64,000 nt of DNA from DVEG01 sp964405435 (GCA_964405435.1 CAYOOD010000025.1:1-64000), one strand, 5' to 3'. Shown: positions 8,646 to 18,362, counted from the stretch's first letter. Numbers and translations: made by a program. Notes: a model not told the origin generated them from the sequence alone.

Positions 8646-9048
8646 AAACCGAACAGGGCGCGTCCGCGACTACTTGAGAACTGACGGAGCCCTCCAAAAT
8701 GCGCTTCATCCCCGTCAAGCCCCGATTGCCGATCGCGATCAAGTCAGCCTGGTAGATATTTGCCAGACGGATAATTTCCTCAGCCGGATCGCCGCTGACC
8801 ACTTCCAGTTCGCTCTGACAAGGCAATCCTGCTTGGTAAGACTGTAGCTGTTTTTCAACATCTTTATAATATAGTTCCTCGACAACGCGGGGCCGATCGG
8901 CGGCCACGTCCGTATCGCTGCTGCGCGGGGGAATGACGTGACAGAGTACGACTTTGGTTTCGGGTGGCAGTTGCAGTTCTTTTAGGGTTTCAATTACGCG
9001 ATCTGATAGTTCTGTACTATCGAGGGCCACTAAAATTGTCTTAAGCAC
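8626..9048 (-). CDS. Universal stress protein (UspA family)
   Basis: 140 residues from the GTG at 9048. The start was chosen because GAGGAG stands 9 bases upstream (9058-9063) and the product then begins MLKTILVALDSTELS as usual for the family; an ATG at 9057 is an alternative. The C-terminal nucleotide-binding loop reads IGNRGLTGMKRILEGSVSSQVV, matching the G-x2-G-x9-G-S ATP-binding pattern. Usp proteins bind ATP or related ligands and respond to stress in the cytoplasm. The gene overlaps the hypothetical gene at 8166-8645 by 20 bases, suggesting a two-gene operon. Confidence 0.88.
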   Translation of the reverse strand: MLKTILVALDSTELSDRVIETLKELQLPPETKVVLCHVIPPRSSDTDVAADRPRVVEELYYKDVEKQLQSYQAGLPCQSELEVVSGDPAEEIIRLANIYQADLIAIGNRGLTGMKRILEGSVSSQVVADAPCSVFVIKPK

Positions 9049-9398
9049 CGCTCGCATCTCCTCAAGAGTAAAACGATTCCACCCACAATCTTCTCCCAAA
9101 CCTGCAATTCGCGTTTCGGTTGGCTGTTCTCACCCACCCCCTGCAACTGCGCGACTGATGTGGGAGAAATCGCTCTGTTGTTCCCGGAGTGGGGGCGTCC
9201 TCGCCCGCTTGAGCGAGATTTGTGCCTTGACTTTCTCGCAGCCTATTGAAAATCCACCGATATTTTCTCGAAATCTGCGGGCTGAGAGCTGGGAGCTTTT
9301 CAGTGAAAGCTGGCTTTTCGATCGCCCCATAGCGATTCGCTTTCATCCGCCCGTCCGCGAGTGAGCGCGGCTTGAAATCTGCGTTTCCCCGCTACTTT
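9049..9398. other. Intergenic region between uspA-like gene and hisD
   Basis: About 350 bases on the minus-strand path from hisD to the usp gene. Overlapping open frames exist on both strands but none has a family signature or ribosome-binding site. It presumably holds the usp promoter. No repeat or clear terminator was seen. Confidence 0.45.
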
Positions 9399-10748
9399 TT
9401 ATTTCTCATCCTTCATCCTCGTCCCGTCTTCCAAGCCCCAATCCGCATCTCCCTTGATTTGAGTGCGCAGCCGTACCGAGTCAGCGCGACCGGGAAGACC
9501 TTCAGCATTGGCCAAAACCTGAATGGCATGGGCCGCTTTTTGCAGGGCCAAGGGCGAGTATTCGATCAGGTTGGAGTGTTTCATAAACGTTTCCACGCTA
9601 ACCGGGGAGGAGTAACGGGCTGCGCCGTTTGCAGGCAGCGAGTGGTTGGGGCCGGCGAGATAGTCTCCCACCGCTTGTGGCGTGGCCCCTCCCAAGAAAA
9701 TGGCCCCGGCGTGGCGAATGCTCTCCAGCAGCTCCCAAGGCTCGGCTACTTGCAATTCTAGGTTTTGCGGCCCGAATTGGTTGGAGAGTTCTGCCGCCCC
9801 GGCGAGGGAATCAACGACGACGACTAAACCGTAGTGGGCGATCGCTTTTTCCGTGGGGATGCGGCGCGGGTGATCCGCCAGGTGCCGCTCGACTTCCAAC
9901 ACGGCTTTTCTCGCCAGCACGGAATCGGGCGTCAGCAGAATTGCGGCAGCCATTGGGTCACTTTCTGCTTGAGCCACGATATCGGCGGCAACGTGCAGCG
10001 GATTGGCGGCTTTGTCGGCAATAATCAACAGTTCCGATGGCCCGCTTAAGCTATCGATCGCCACCGTCCCGTAGACCTGTTTTTTCGCGAGGGTGACGTA
10101 AATGTTGCCGTGGCCCGCGATCGCGTCCACCTTGGGGACCGTTTCCGTGCCGTAAGCCAGCGCCGCGATCGCCTGAGCGCCTCCCACCCGATAAATTTCC
10201 TGCACCCCAGCTTCCTGCGCCGCCACCAGCACTGCCGGGTGAATCGTTTTTTCCGCTCCCGGCGGCGTCACGATCGCGATGCGGGGCACCCCTGCCACCT
10301 TGGCGGGGATGGCATTCATCAGCACCGCCGTCGGATAGGCGACTCTCCCCCCTGCAATGTAGAGTCCCGCGCGCTCTACCGGCGTGTAGCGCTTGCCGAG
10401 GACGACCTCATCCCCTTCAAATTTTACCCACGATTTGGGCACGCGCTGGCGGTGAAACGCCTCGATCTGTTGGGCTGCTAGCCGAATCGCATACAGTAAC
10501 TCCTTGGGCACTTGTTGGTAGGCGGCGTCTAGTTCCGAACCGCTGACGCGCAGGTCATCTCGGCTGAGGGATTGTTGGTCGAATTCCTCTGTATAATGCA
10601 ACAGGGCTCGATCGCCTTGGCGCTTCACCGCTTGCAGCACTTCTCGGACTGTTGCCTCTTTGTGAAATACCTGGTCGTCGTGGGTGCGATCGCCAATTCG
10701 CCGCAGTTCAGCCTCTGCCTCAGCTCGCTGAGTAATGATTCGCAGCAT
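9399..10748 (-). CDS. hisD: Histidinol dehydrogenase
   Basis: 449 residues. It oxidises L-histidinol to L-histidine in two NAD-dependent steps, the last reactions of histidine synthesis. Diagnostic segments are VPKSWVKFEGDEVVLGKRYTPVERAGLYIAGG near 105-135, GTETVPKVDAIAGHGNIYVTLAKK, and AESDPMAAAILLTPDS with the Glu/Asp region near the active site. GPNHSLPANGAARYSSPVSVETFMK near the C-terminus carries the zinc-binding His. The length is normal apart from about 15 extra C-terminal residues. No other his gene is adjacent, as usual in cyanobacteria. It is transcribed divergently from rpsT. Confidence 0.97.
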   Translation of the reverse strand: MLRIITQRAEAEAELRRIGDRTHDDQVFHKEATVREVLQAVKRQGDRALLHYTEEFDQQSLSRDDLRVSGSELDAAYQQVPKELLYAIRLAAQQIEAFHRQRVPKSWVKFEGDEVVLGKRYTPVERAGLYIAGGRVAYPTAVLMNAIPAKVAGVPRIAIVTPPGAEKTIHPAVLVAAQEAGVQEIYRVGGAQAIAALAYGTETVPKVDAIAGHGNIYVTLAKKQVYGTVAIDSLSGPSELLIIADKAANPLHVAADIVAQAESDPMAAAILLTPDSVLARKAVLEVERHLADHPRRIPTEKAIAHYGLVVVVDSLAGAAELSNQFGPQNLELQVAEPWELLESIRHAGAIFLGGATPQAVGDYLAGPNHSLPANGAARYSSPVSVETFMKHSNLIEYSPLALQKAAHAIQVLANAEGLPGRADSVRLRTQIKGDADWGLEDGTRMKDEK

Positions 10749-10977
10749 GGAGTAGGAATGCCAATCTAGGACTTACCCGGAACGAGAACGAGTTGGACAA
10801 CATCTCGAATCAAACTGCCAGCGATCGCCCTCCTTTGATTGGACTGCTGAGTGCTGACGTCTGACGGCTGACTGTCCAGTCCCGACGGCTGACAGCCAAC
10901 CGCTATTCTGATGCCAGACTAACCCGTGCTCGTTGTTTCTATAAGTTTAACGCGGATTTCCCGCGCTTATCCCTCTC

Positions 10978-11007
10978 TTGAGCGCTTGGGAGATGCTATA
11001 GTATACT
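10978..11007 (+). promoter_or_regulatory. Likely sigma70-type promoter of rpsT
   Basis: TTGAGC (10978-10983) and TATACT (11002-11007) are separated by 18 bases, about 50 bases before the rpsT start codon. This is the best -35/-10 pair in the hisD-rpsT gap. Inferred from sequence only. Confidence 0.55.
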
Positions 11008-11058
11008 TTCGAGCAGTATGATTATTTTTGCGATCGAAGAGTTTTCTCAGGAATAACT

Positions 11059-11364
11059 GTGGCCAATATCAAATCCGCGATTAAGCGCGTCCAAATCGCC
11101 GAACGCAACCGCTTGCGCAACAAAGCCTACAAATCAGCCGTCAAGACGCTGATGAAGAAATATTTTGCTGCCGTGGATCAGTACGCCGCCAATCCCACCC
11201 CAGAGGTGATGGCGCAAGTGCAAACTCGCATGGCAGACGCTTTCAGCAAAATTGACAAAGCCGTGAAAAAAGGCGTCCTGCACCGCAACAACGGCGCGCG
11301 TCAAAAATCCCGCCTCGCCAGAGCCCTGAAGGCTCACGCCCCAGCTCCCTCGGCGGCAACTTGA
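11059..11364 (+). CDS. rpsT: 30S ribosomal protein S20
   Basis: 101 residues starting at GTG with MANIKSAIKRVQIAERNRLRNKAYKSAV, the highly conserved basic N-terminus of bS20, which binds 16S rRNA early in small-subunit assembly. The C-terminal RNNGARQKSRLARALK is also typical. The Ala/Pro-rich tail is common in cyanobacteria. Position upstream of tatD and rpoBC1C2 is a conserved cyanobacterial arrangement. A strong hairpin at 11450-11501 follows. Confidence 0.97.
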   Translation: MANIKSAIKRVQIAERNRLRNKAYKSAVKTLMKKYFAAVDQYAANPTPEVMAQVQTRMADAFSKIDKAVKKGVLHRNNGARQKSRLARALKAHAPAPSAAT

Positions 11365-11908
11365 GGCAGCCAGCCCGTGTGGAGCGGCGATCGCTCTCGT
11401 CCCACTTTCGGTGAAAGCGGCATCCTCGATTTACGAGCAAGCGAACTCTGCAGCCTTTTGTACCCCCGCATCCTTTTACGGATGGGGTTGCAAAGTGCTG
11501 CGGTTGTGCTATCATCGGTAAGGGTGTAAACTTAGGCTGGCTCTTGCCAACTCGGAATCCCCGATCGGAGGTCGAACCAAACCAAGCCCGCCACTTTGGC
11601 CGAAGGAAAAGTTAAAAAATTTCAAGCAAACAGTCAAACGTGAAAACCAGTTGGCGGCCAGATTGTTTATTGACACGGGATGGGGCATCTGAACGGTTCC
11701 CCAATGATGATGTTATGGCCGCTAGAGAAAAGCCGCTTCTCGAGAACGCTTTTCCAACAGAGACAAGACCACTCAACCGCCCGGTTGAGACTCTCGCCTC
11801 CTTCAGACGATATTAGATATTAGATTTTAGGACAACCTTCAATCTATTATCCGAAATCCATTCATTTCTAAACAGCTTGTTAGCAGCAGCTATTGCGAAG
11901 AGGCGGTA
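11365..11908. other. Intergenic region rpsT-tatD
   Basis: 544 bases without a gene. It holds the large hairpin at 11450-11501 and a perfect small palindrome CTCAACCG/CGGTTGAG at 11772-11789. An AT-rich heptamer-like tract (ATTAGATATTAGATTTTAGG) lies near 11813-11832, similar to the tracts inside the rpoC1 intron. A tatD promoter is expected but I could not choose one. Confidence 0.5.
11450..11501 (+). terminator. Hairpin downstream of rpsT, possible terminator or mRNA end
   Basis: GCAGC...CCCCCGCATCC pairs across a TTTTAC loop with GGATGGGG...GCTGC, giving a stem of about 20 pairs with small bulges. No long T run follows, so it may stabilise or attenuate rather than terminate. It is 85 bases beyond the rpsT stop. 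Confidence 0.5.
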
Positions 11909-12700
11909 GTGACATACATACAGTTGATAGATACGCACGTACACATCAACTTTGACAGGTTCGTGCCAGATATAAATGCCGTCGCCGAGCGGTGGAGAGA
12001 GGCAGGCGTCGTCCGGTTAGTCCATTCCTGCTGTCATCCCCGGGAATTTGCCAGCATTCGAGAATTGGCTGACCAGTTTCCAGAATTGTCCTTTGCAGTC
12101 GGGCTGCATCCCCTAGACGCTGACAAGTGGACCTCAGACTTGCAGCCGCAAATTCGGGATTTAGCCAGCTCTGACCCCCGGGTGGTGGCCGTCGGGGAAA
12201 CCGGCCTGGACTTTTACAAAGCCGACAACAAAGACCTGCAAACAGCAGCATTTGAAGCGCAGCTAGAAATCGCCCAACTGCTAGACTTGCCAGTTATTGT
12301 ACACTGTCGGGATGCTGCGGCGACAATGGCAGAAATACTGAGGGATTTCTTTTCTAGAATTGGTCCCGTGCGCGGAGTGATGCACTGCTGGGGAGGAACC
12401 CCAGAAGAAATGCAATGGTTTTTAGAGTTGGGCTTTTATATCAGCTTCAGCGGCACCGTCACCTTCAAAAATGCCACTCAGATTCAGGAATCCGCTCGCG
12501 CCGTGAAGAGCGATCGCCTCCTGATCGAGACAGATTGCCCCTTCCTCGCCCCAGTCCCCAAACGGGGAAAGCGCAACGAACCCGCTTACGTCCGACACGT
12601 CGCCGAACAAATGGCAGCACTCAGAGAAGTCTCTTTGGAAACCCTAGCCGCACAAAGCACCGAGAATGCCTGTCAGCTTTTCCGGCTGGCAGCCAGTTAA
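11909..12700 (+). CDS. TatD-family metal-dependent DNase
   Basis: 263 residues from a GTG start. Metal-ligand motifs of the TatD hydrolase barrel are all present: DTHVHINF at about 8-15, GETGLDFYKADN at about 97-108 (metal-binding Glu), VIVHCRDA near 132-139, the second His in VMHCWGG, and TDCPFLAP near 210 (Asp). Family members are Mg-dependent exo- or endodeoxyribonucleases linked to DNA repair and turnover. Its place between rpsT and rpoB is conserved in cyanobacteria. The length is normal. Confidence 0.93.
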   Translation: MTYIQLIDTHVHINFDRFVPDINAVAERWREAGVVRLVHSCCHPREFASIRELADQFPELSFAVGLHPLDADKWTSDLQPQIRDLASSDPRVVAVGETGLDFYKADNKDLQTAAFEAQLEIAQLLDLPVIVHCRDAAATMAEILRDFFSRIGPVRGVMHCWGGTPEEMQWFLELGFYISFSGTVTFKNATQIQESARAVKSDRLLIETDCPFLAPVPKRGKRNEPAYVRHVAEQMAALREVSLETLAAQSTENACQLFRLAAS

Positions 12701-13556
12701 GGGGCGCGGCAGGGGCGGCGATCGCGCCAAACGACACAGCCACGTCCGAGAAAGCTCACCTAACTTGATTGCCTCACAATCGATAGGAGTAAGAATCGTG
12801 ATCCGTAAATTCGCTTGCGCCAGATGGGATTGTTACTGCTGTCGAGCTGCTACATTGGCACGGAAAAAGACTGCTGTCCTTTCCGCATCCCCCGCCATCG
12901 CCCCAGTCTGGGCGCAGGGGATAAAACAGCACCCCCTCGATCCTGCCTAGCTCCAGCAAAAGCGGGCGCAGAATCTTTCCCCCGGCAGATTGCTTTTCCA
13001 CCCATAAAAGATGAGGATAAGCAGACTCGGGCTCCTTTAAAGAATGCGCTGACAAAATTTGCCGGTAGCCTCACGCACGCGAGCGATCGCCCCTTCACGG
13101 CGTTCACAGAAAGGGAAAAACCCCCTCTCAATTCCCGCTCCTCCCCACACCCGAAAAAACAAACAGCCACAGAAATTGAAAATCTCCTGCAGACTACGGC
13201 ATTTCCCAAACTCGACGGCTTCTGACTCACCTTTATTTTTTAGAAAGCCAGCAGGTTCGGTGACTCTCGTCACCGACGCCGAACCGCTTGAAGACCTCAC
13301 CCGATCGAAATTCCCCACCCGCAACCGAGCCGGGAAGCGTCGCCCTTACCCCTTGGCAACCCGCCTTTCGGCGATCGGCTCCCGTCTGACAGTGGCCCTT
13401 TGACAAAAAGGATCGCTCTCAGGGGCGGAGCAAGCAGATAATCTCTAAATCTCACCCATCTGCTTGACTTTTCCCACCCCTAGAATGATTGACATCTCCG
13501 TCTAAATACAGTAAGATATCAGATTCGCGATCTCGCCAACCCGTTCGAGGAGACGC
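12701..13556. other. Long region upstream of rpoB
   Basis: About 790 bases separate the tatD stop from the rpoB promoter. Many short frames exist but none has a family signature. A perfect hairpin CGGTGAC-TCTC-GTCACCG is at 13258-13275 and the promoter is at 13489-13517. The rest is unexplained. A small RNA or regulatory leader is possible but I see no definable structure for it. Confidence 0.5.
13489..13517 (+). promoter_or_regulatory. Sigma70-type promoter of the rpoB operon
   Basis: A consensus -35 TTGACA (13489-13494) is followed at 17 bases by TAAGAT (13512-13517). Transcription would start near 13524, about 33 bases before the rpoB ATG, whose ribosome-binding site GAGGAG sits at 13547-13552. 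This is the cleanest promoter match in the window. Confidence 0.75.
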
Positions 13557-16500
13557 ATGACTAATCAGACTTTCCCCGCACCCTCCTTCACCTTGCCAGA
13601 CCTCGTTGAAATCCAGAGAGCCAGCTTTCGCTGGTTTCTGGAAGAGGGACTGATTGAAGAACTCAATAGTTTCTCGCCCATCTCCGACTACACCGGCAAG
13701 CTAGAGTTGCATTTTATCGGTAAAGACTACAAACTCAAACGCCCAAAATACGACGTTGACGAGGCCAAACGGCGAGACAGCACCTATGCCGTCCAGATGT
13801 ATGTGCCCACGAGGTTGATTAACAAAGAAACCGGCGAAATCAAAGAGCAAGAAGTCTTCATCGGCGACTTGCCGCTGATGACCGATCGCGGCACCTTCAT
13901 CATCAACGGAGCAGAGCGAGTCATCGTCAACCAAATCGTCCGATCTCCGGGGGTCTACTACAAATCCGAAACCGACAAAAACGGTCGCCGCACCTACAAC
14001 GCCTCCCTGATTCCCAACCGAGGAGCGTGGCTGAAATTTGAAACCGACAAAAACGACCTCGTGTGGGTGCGGATCGACAAAACCCGCAAACTCTCTGCCC
14101 AAGTGCTGCTAAAAGCACTCGGACTCAGCGACGGCGAAATATTCGACGCCCTGCGCCACCCGGAATACTTCCAAAAAACCATCGAAAAAGAAGGCCAATT
14201 CAGCGAAGAAGAAGCCCTGATGGAACTGTACCGCAAGCTGCGGCCCGGGGAACCCCCCACCGTGTCCGGCGGACAGCAACTGCTCGACTCCCGCTTTTTC
14301 GATCCCAAACGCTACGACCTCGGGCGCGTCGGTCGCTACAAGCTCAACAGAAAACTGAGATTGAACGTGCCGGAAACCATGCGGGTGCTGACGCCACAAG
14401 ACATCTTGGCGGCAGTGGACTACCTGATCAACCTGGAATTTGACATCGGCAACACCGACGACATCGACCACCTGGGCAATCGCCGGGTGCGCAGCGTCGG
14501 CGAACTCCTGCAGAACCAAGTGCGCGTCGGGCTCAACCGCCTCGAGCGGATCATTCGCGAGCGGATGACGGTTTCCGATGCCGAAGTCCTCACCCCCGCC
14601 AGCTTGGTGAACCCGAAACCTCTAGTCGCCGCGATTAAAGAGTTCTTCGGCTCTTCGCAGCTCTCGCAATTTATGGATCAAACCAACCCCCTCGCAGAGC
14701 TGACCCACAAGCGGCGGCTTTCGGCCCTGGGGCCGGGGGGCCTGACGCGGGAACGGGCCGGCTTCGCCGTGCGGGACATCCACCCGTCCCACTACGGGCG
14801 CGTCTGCCCGATCGAAACGCCGGAAGGGCCGAACGCCGGCTTGATCGGGTCATTGGCGACGCACGCGCGCGTCAATGCGTATGGGTTTATCGAGACGCCG
14901 TTTTATCCGGTAGAAAATGGCCGGGTATTGCGCGATCGCACCCCCGTCTTTATGACAGCCGACGAAGAAGACGACCTGCGCGTCGCTCCCGGCGACATCT
15001 CCGTCAACGAAGACGGATACATCCAGGGCGAAACCGTCCCCGTGCGCTACCGCCAGGAATTCACCACCACCACCCCAACCCAGGTGGACTACATGGCGAT
15101 TTCCCCCGTGCAGATCATCTCAGTCGCCACCTCCCTGATTCCCTTCCTCGAACACGACGACGCCAACCGCGCCCTCATGGGCTCCAACATGCAGCGGCAA
15201 GCCGTACCCCTGCTCAAGCCAGAGCGCCCCTTAGTTGGCACCGGCTTAGAACCCCAAGCCGCGCGCGACTCCGGGATGGTTGCCGTCTCCCGCGCCGACG
15301 GAGATGTCGTTTACGTCTCTGCCGATCGCATCATCGTCCAATCGCGGAACTTGAACACCCCAATGCCGGAAATCCGGCCAGAAGAAAGTTTCAAGGTGCG
15401 CGAGTACGACGAGTTGAGGGAGAAAAATTACTCGGCATTCAAAGCCAAATTCGGCAACTGCATCGAATACCAACTCCAAAAATACCAGCGTTCCAACCAA
15501 GACACCTGCCTCAACCAGCGCCCCCTCGTATTTGAAGGCGATGAAGTCGTCGCCGGTCAAGTCCTCGCCGACGGCTCCGCCACCGAAGGCGGCGAACTCG
15601 CCCTCGGACAAAATATCCTCGTCGCCTACATGCCCTGGGAAGGCTACAACTACGAAGACGCCATCCTGATCAGCGAGCGCCTGGTTTACGACGACGTTTA
15701 CACCTCCATTCACGTTGAAAAATACGAGATTGAAGCGCGGCAGACCAAACTCGGACCGGAAGAAATCACGCGGGAAATTCCCAACGTCGGGGAAGATGCC
15801 CTGCGCCAGTTGGATGAAAACGGCATCATTCGCATCGGGGCGTGGGTAGAATCTGGCGATATCCTCGTGGGCAAAGTCACGCCCAAGGGAGAATCCGACC
15901 AACCGCCAGAAGAGAAATTGCTGCGGGCGATTTTCGGGGAAAAAGCCCGGGACGTGCGCGACAACTCCCTGCGGGTGCCCAACGGCGAAAAAGGCCGCGT
16001 CGTGGACGTGCGCGTATTTACGCGGGAGCAAGGCGACGAACTGCCCCCGGGCGCGAATATGGTCGTGCGCGTGTATGTGGCCCAAAAGCGCAAAATTCAG
16101 GTGGGCGACAAGATGGCGGGACGCCACGGGAATAAGGGGATTATTTCCCGCATCCTGCCGATTGAAGACATGCCCTACCTGCCCGACGGCACGCCAGTCG
16201 ATATCGTCCTCAACCCCCTGGGGGTGCCTTCGCGGATGAACGTGGGCCAAATTTTCGAGTGCTTGCTGGGGTGGGCTGCACGCCACCTCAACGTCCGATT
16301 TAAGATCGTGCCCTTCGACGAAATGCACGGAGCCGAGAAGTCGCGGGAAACGGTACACGGCAAGTTGATGCAGGCTCGTCAGAAAACCGGGCATAACTGG
16401 CTGTTCAATGAGGAAGAGCCCGGAAAGATTACGGTGATCGACGGGCGGACTGGGGAAGCGTTCGATCGCCCCGTGACGGTGGGCAAGGCGTACATGCTCA

Positions 16501-16958
16501 AGCTGGTTCACTTGGTAGACGACAAGATCCACGCCCGCTCGACTGGGCCGTATTCTCTGGTGACGCAGCAGCCTCTGGGCGGCAAGGCGCAGCAAGGGGG
16601 TCAGCGTTTCGGGGAAATGGAAGTGTGGGCGCTGGAGGCTTTCGGTGCGGCGTACACGCTGCAAGAATTGCTGACGGTGAAGTCGGACGACATGCAGGGG
16701 CGGAATGAAGCCCTCAATGCGATCGTCAAAGGCAAATCCATTCCCCGCCCGGGAACCCCCGAGTCCTTCAAAGTGCTGATGCGCGAACTGCAGTCCCTTT
16801 GTTTGGACATTGCCGTTCACAAAGTCGAAACCAAAGAGGACGGCACCTCCCGCGACGTAGAAGTTGACCTGATGGCTGACGTGGCCTCCCGTCGCGCCCC
16901 TTCGCGGCCAACTTACGAAGCCGTGTCCCGGGAAGCGTTTGAAGAGAGCGACGACTAA
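13557..16958 (+). CDS. rpoB: DNA-directed RNA polymerase beta subunit
   Basis: 1,133 residues, the usual cyanobacterial length. It forms half of the RNA polymerase active-site cleft. Recognisable segments include the N-terminal LVEIQRASFRWFLEEGL, the rifampicin region FMDQTNPLAELTHKRRLSALGPGGL followed by GRVCPIETPEGPNAGLIGSL, the KPxGESDQPPEEKLLRAIFGEKARDV region, GDKMAGRHGNKGIISRI and the C-terminal GGQRFGEMEVWALEAFGAAYTLQELLTVKSDD. The start ATG has GAGGAG upstream. It is the first gene of the rpoB-rpoC1-rpoC2 series, but a free-standing HNH gene separates it from rpoC1. Its base composition looks clearly GC-richer than the HNH gene that follows. Confidence 0.98.
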   Translation: MTNQTFPAPSFTLPDLVEIQRASFRWFLEEGLIEELNSFSPISDYTGKLELHFIGKDYKLKRPKYDVDEAKRRDSTYAVQMYVPTRLINKETGEIKEQEVFIGDLPLMTDRGTFIINGAERVIVNQIVRSPGVYYKSETDKNGRRTYNASLIPNRGAWLKFETDKNDLVWVRIDKTRKLSAQVLLKALGLSDGEIFDALRHPEYFQKTIEKEGQFSEEEALMELYRKLRPGEPPTVSGGQQLLDSRFFDPKRYDLGRVGRYKLNRKLRLNVPETMRVLTPQDILAAVDYLINLEFDIGNTDDIDHLGNRRVRSVGELLQNQVRVGLNRLERIIRERMTVSDAEVLTPASLVNPKPLVAAIKEFFGSSQLSQFMDQTNPLAELTHKRRLSALGPGGLTRERAGFAVRDIHPSHYGRVCPIETPEGPNAGLIGSLATHARVNAYGFIETPFYPVENGRVLRDRTPVFMTADEEDDLRVAPGDISVNEDGYIQGETVPVRYRQEFTTTTPTQVDYMAISPVQIISVATSLIPFLEHDDANRALMGSNMQRQAVPLLKPERPLVGTGLEPQAARDSGMVAVSRADGDVVYVSADRIIVQSRNLNTPMPEIRPEESFKVREYDELREKNYSAFKAKFGNCIEYQLQKYQRSNQDTCLNQRPLVFEGDEVVAGQVLADGSATEGGELALGQNILVAYMPWEGYNYEDAILISERLVYDDVYTSIHVEKYEIEARQTKLGPEEITREIPNVGEDALRQLDENGIIRIGAWVESGDILVGKVTPKGESDQPPEEKLLRAIFGEKARDVRDNSLRVPNGEKGRVVDVRVFTREQGDELPPGANMVVRVYVAQKRKIQVGDKMAGRHGNKGIISRILPIEDMPYLPDGTPVDIVLNPLGVPSRMNVGQIFECLLGWAARHLNVRFKIVPFDEMHGAEKSRETVHGKLMQARQKTGHNWLFNEEEPGKITVIDGRTGEAFDRPVTVGKAYMLKLVHLVDDKIHARSTGPYSLVTQQPLGGKAQQGGQRFGEMEVWALEAFGAAYTLQELLTVKSDDMQGRNEALNAIVKGKSIPRPGTPESFKVLMRELQSLCLDIAVHKVETKEDGTSRDVEVDLMADVASRRAPSRPTYEAVSREAFEESDD

Positions 16959-16984
16959 CACTTACCCACCCGTTTAAAGCCCAA

Positions 16985-17005
16985 AGGGGCGGCACTGCCG
17001 CCCCT
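16985..17005 (+). terminator. Strong hairpin just after rpoB (attenuator or processing site)
   Basis: AGGGGCGGC-ACT-GCCGCCCCT forms a perfect 9-pair stem 27 bases past the rpoB stop. It lacks a T run, so it more likely acts as a partial terminator or mRNA-stabilising hairpin at the junction with the inserted HNH gene. Confidence 0.5.
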
Positions 17006-17105
17006 CCCCCTACCTCACAACAAGTGAGAAAATGAATCGATCTCAACGGTGCACTAACACCGCGAGATTAAAACCAACGTCCACGTTAAAAGCAATACGT
17101 TGATT

Positions 17106-18092
17106 ATGTCTCCTAATTTTGTCACAGTTGCCCCTGGACTGACAGGCGTGCTAACCGAGTCAGGCTGCGTCATCTGGACAGGTGCAAAAAAGGCTGACGG
17201 CTATGGATATACAAAGATAAACGGCAAAATGGTATCGGTTCACAGACTGGCTCTAGAAGCTAAATTGGGACGACCCATTAAACCGGGTTACTGTGCGTGT
17301 CATAGCTGCGACGTGCGCGACTGCATTAATCCTCACCACCTTTGGGAAGGAACTCACGCAGAAAATATGCGGGATGCTGCGCGTAAAGGACGGCGGGCAA
17401 ATTTCAACCGGACAAAGCGTCTGGAAGAGATTGCGGAAGCACGAGAGTCTTCAAGCTGCGTGGTTGTACCTCCCGGACTGAAAGGACTTTTAACGGAATC
17501 AGGCTGTATTTTATGGCAAGGTGCCAAAACAGTTAATGGGTATGGATACAAAAGCATAAACGGCAAAGTGCTATCAGTTCACCGAGCCGCTCTCGAAGCC
17601 AAATTAGGACGAGCGATCGCACCCGGTTCCTGTGCCTGCCACACTTGCGACGTTCGGCTTTGTATCAATCCCGAACATCTCTGGGAAGGCACTCAGAGAG
17701 AAAATCTCAAAGATGCAGTAAAAAAAGGACGGCAAAAAGTATTCAAACCCGGAAACATTCCAGGAAATCACAAGCTGAACGCAGAGCAAGTAGAAGAAAT
17801 CCGGCAGAAACTGGCAGCAGGTGCTAAACGGCAGCATTTGGCCAAAGAATATAATATCTCGCGGGCAGCCATTCACCGGATAGAGTATTACATCGGTTGG
17901 AAAGCTGACGGCGTGCCGGAAAATGTAGTAAAATCTAATCACTGCACCAAAAAGAAGCTGACAGAAAAACAAGTTGAGGAGATTCGGATGAAGCTGGCAG
18001 GTGGGGAAACAAGGAGCCATTTAGCGAAAGAGTATAAAATTTCGCGGCGCGTAATTTACAATCTCGAACACAACTCAATTGCCGACAGGTAA
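17106..18092 (+). CDS. Free-standing double-HNH endonuclease-like protein in the rpoB-rpoC1 gap
   Basis: About 328 residues from ATG 17106 (a TTG at 17100 is an alternative). Two tandem HNH modules are visible at about 20-108 and 120-212. Each starts ESGC(V/I)(I/L)W-GAK--GYGY, then VHR-ALEAKLGR, CACH-CDVR-CINP-HLWEGT--EN, giving the His and Asn of the beta-beta-alpha metal fold plus Cys residues likely to bind zinc. Two copies of a helix-turn-helix-like unit (VEEIR-KLA-G--R-HLAKEY-ISR--I) follow at about 222-262 and 285-325. HNH modules joined to DNA-binding repeats are typical of homing or nicking endonucleases. The gene splits the rpoB-rpoC1 junction, has no strong ribosome-binding site, looks AT-richer than rpoB and is related to the gene at 20917-21840. 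Activity and target are inferred only. Confidence 0.85.
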   Translation: MSPNFVTVAPGLTGVLTESGCVIWTGAKKADGYGYTKINGKMVSVHRLALEAKLGRPIKPGYCACHSCDVRDCINPHHLWEGTHAENMRDAARKGRRANFNRTKRLEEIAEARESSSCVVVPPGLKGLLTESGCILWQGAKTVNGYGYKSINGKVLSVHRAALEAKLGRAIAPGSCACHTCDVRLCINPEHLWEGTQRENLKDAVKKGRQKVFKPGNIPGNHKLNAEQVEEIRQKLAAGAKRQHLAKEYNISRAAIHRIEYYIGWKADGVPENVVKSNHCTKKKLTEKQVEEIRMKLAGGETRSHLAKEYKISRRVIYNLEHNSIADR

Positions 18093-18139
18093 TGAACATT
18101 AAAATTTTTCCTAATAGAGCCTTAAACGGAGGTTAAAAA

Positions 18140-18362
18140 GTGCCGAAGCTAGAACAGCGCTTTGATTATGTGAAAATTGGACTCGCTTCTCCAGAGCGGA
18201 TTCGCCAATGGGGAGAACGCACTCTTCCTAATGGCCAGCTCGTTGGCGAGGTGACGAAACCAGAGACGATAAATTACAGAACGTTAAAACCAGAAATGGA
18301 TGGTTTGTTCTGCGAGCGGATTTTTGGTCCCGCAAAAGATTGGGAATGTCATTGCGGTAAAT
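18140..18362 (+). CDS. rpoC1: RNA polymerase gamma subunit (RpoC1), exon 1
   Basis: Codons 1-74 plus one base of rpoC1, starting at GTG with GGAGG at 18127-18131. The product begins MPKLEQRFDYVKIGLASPERI and reads to GPAKDWECHCGK, containing the first two Cys (C70, C72) of the N-terminal zinc ribbon. The frame then hits a stop (TGA at 18362-18364) that lies in the intron. Joining 18362 to 19151 restores [20 protein letters not shown], the second half of the zinc ribbon. The total joined length is 1,872 bases, divisible by three, coding 623 residues, which is normal for cyanobacterial RpoC1. Confidence 0.95.

Noticed and set aside
15246..16961. 571-codon minus-strand frame opposite rpoB
   Set aside because: Shadow of rpoB codon bias; the product has no recognisable domain and fully overlaps an essential gene.
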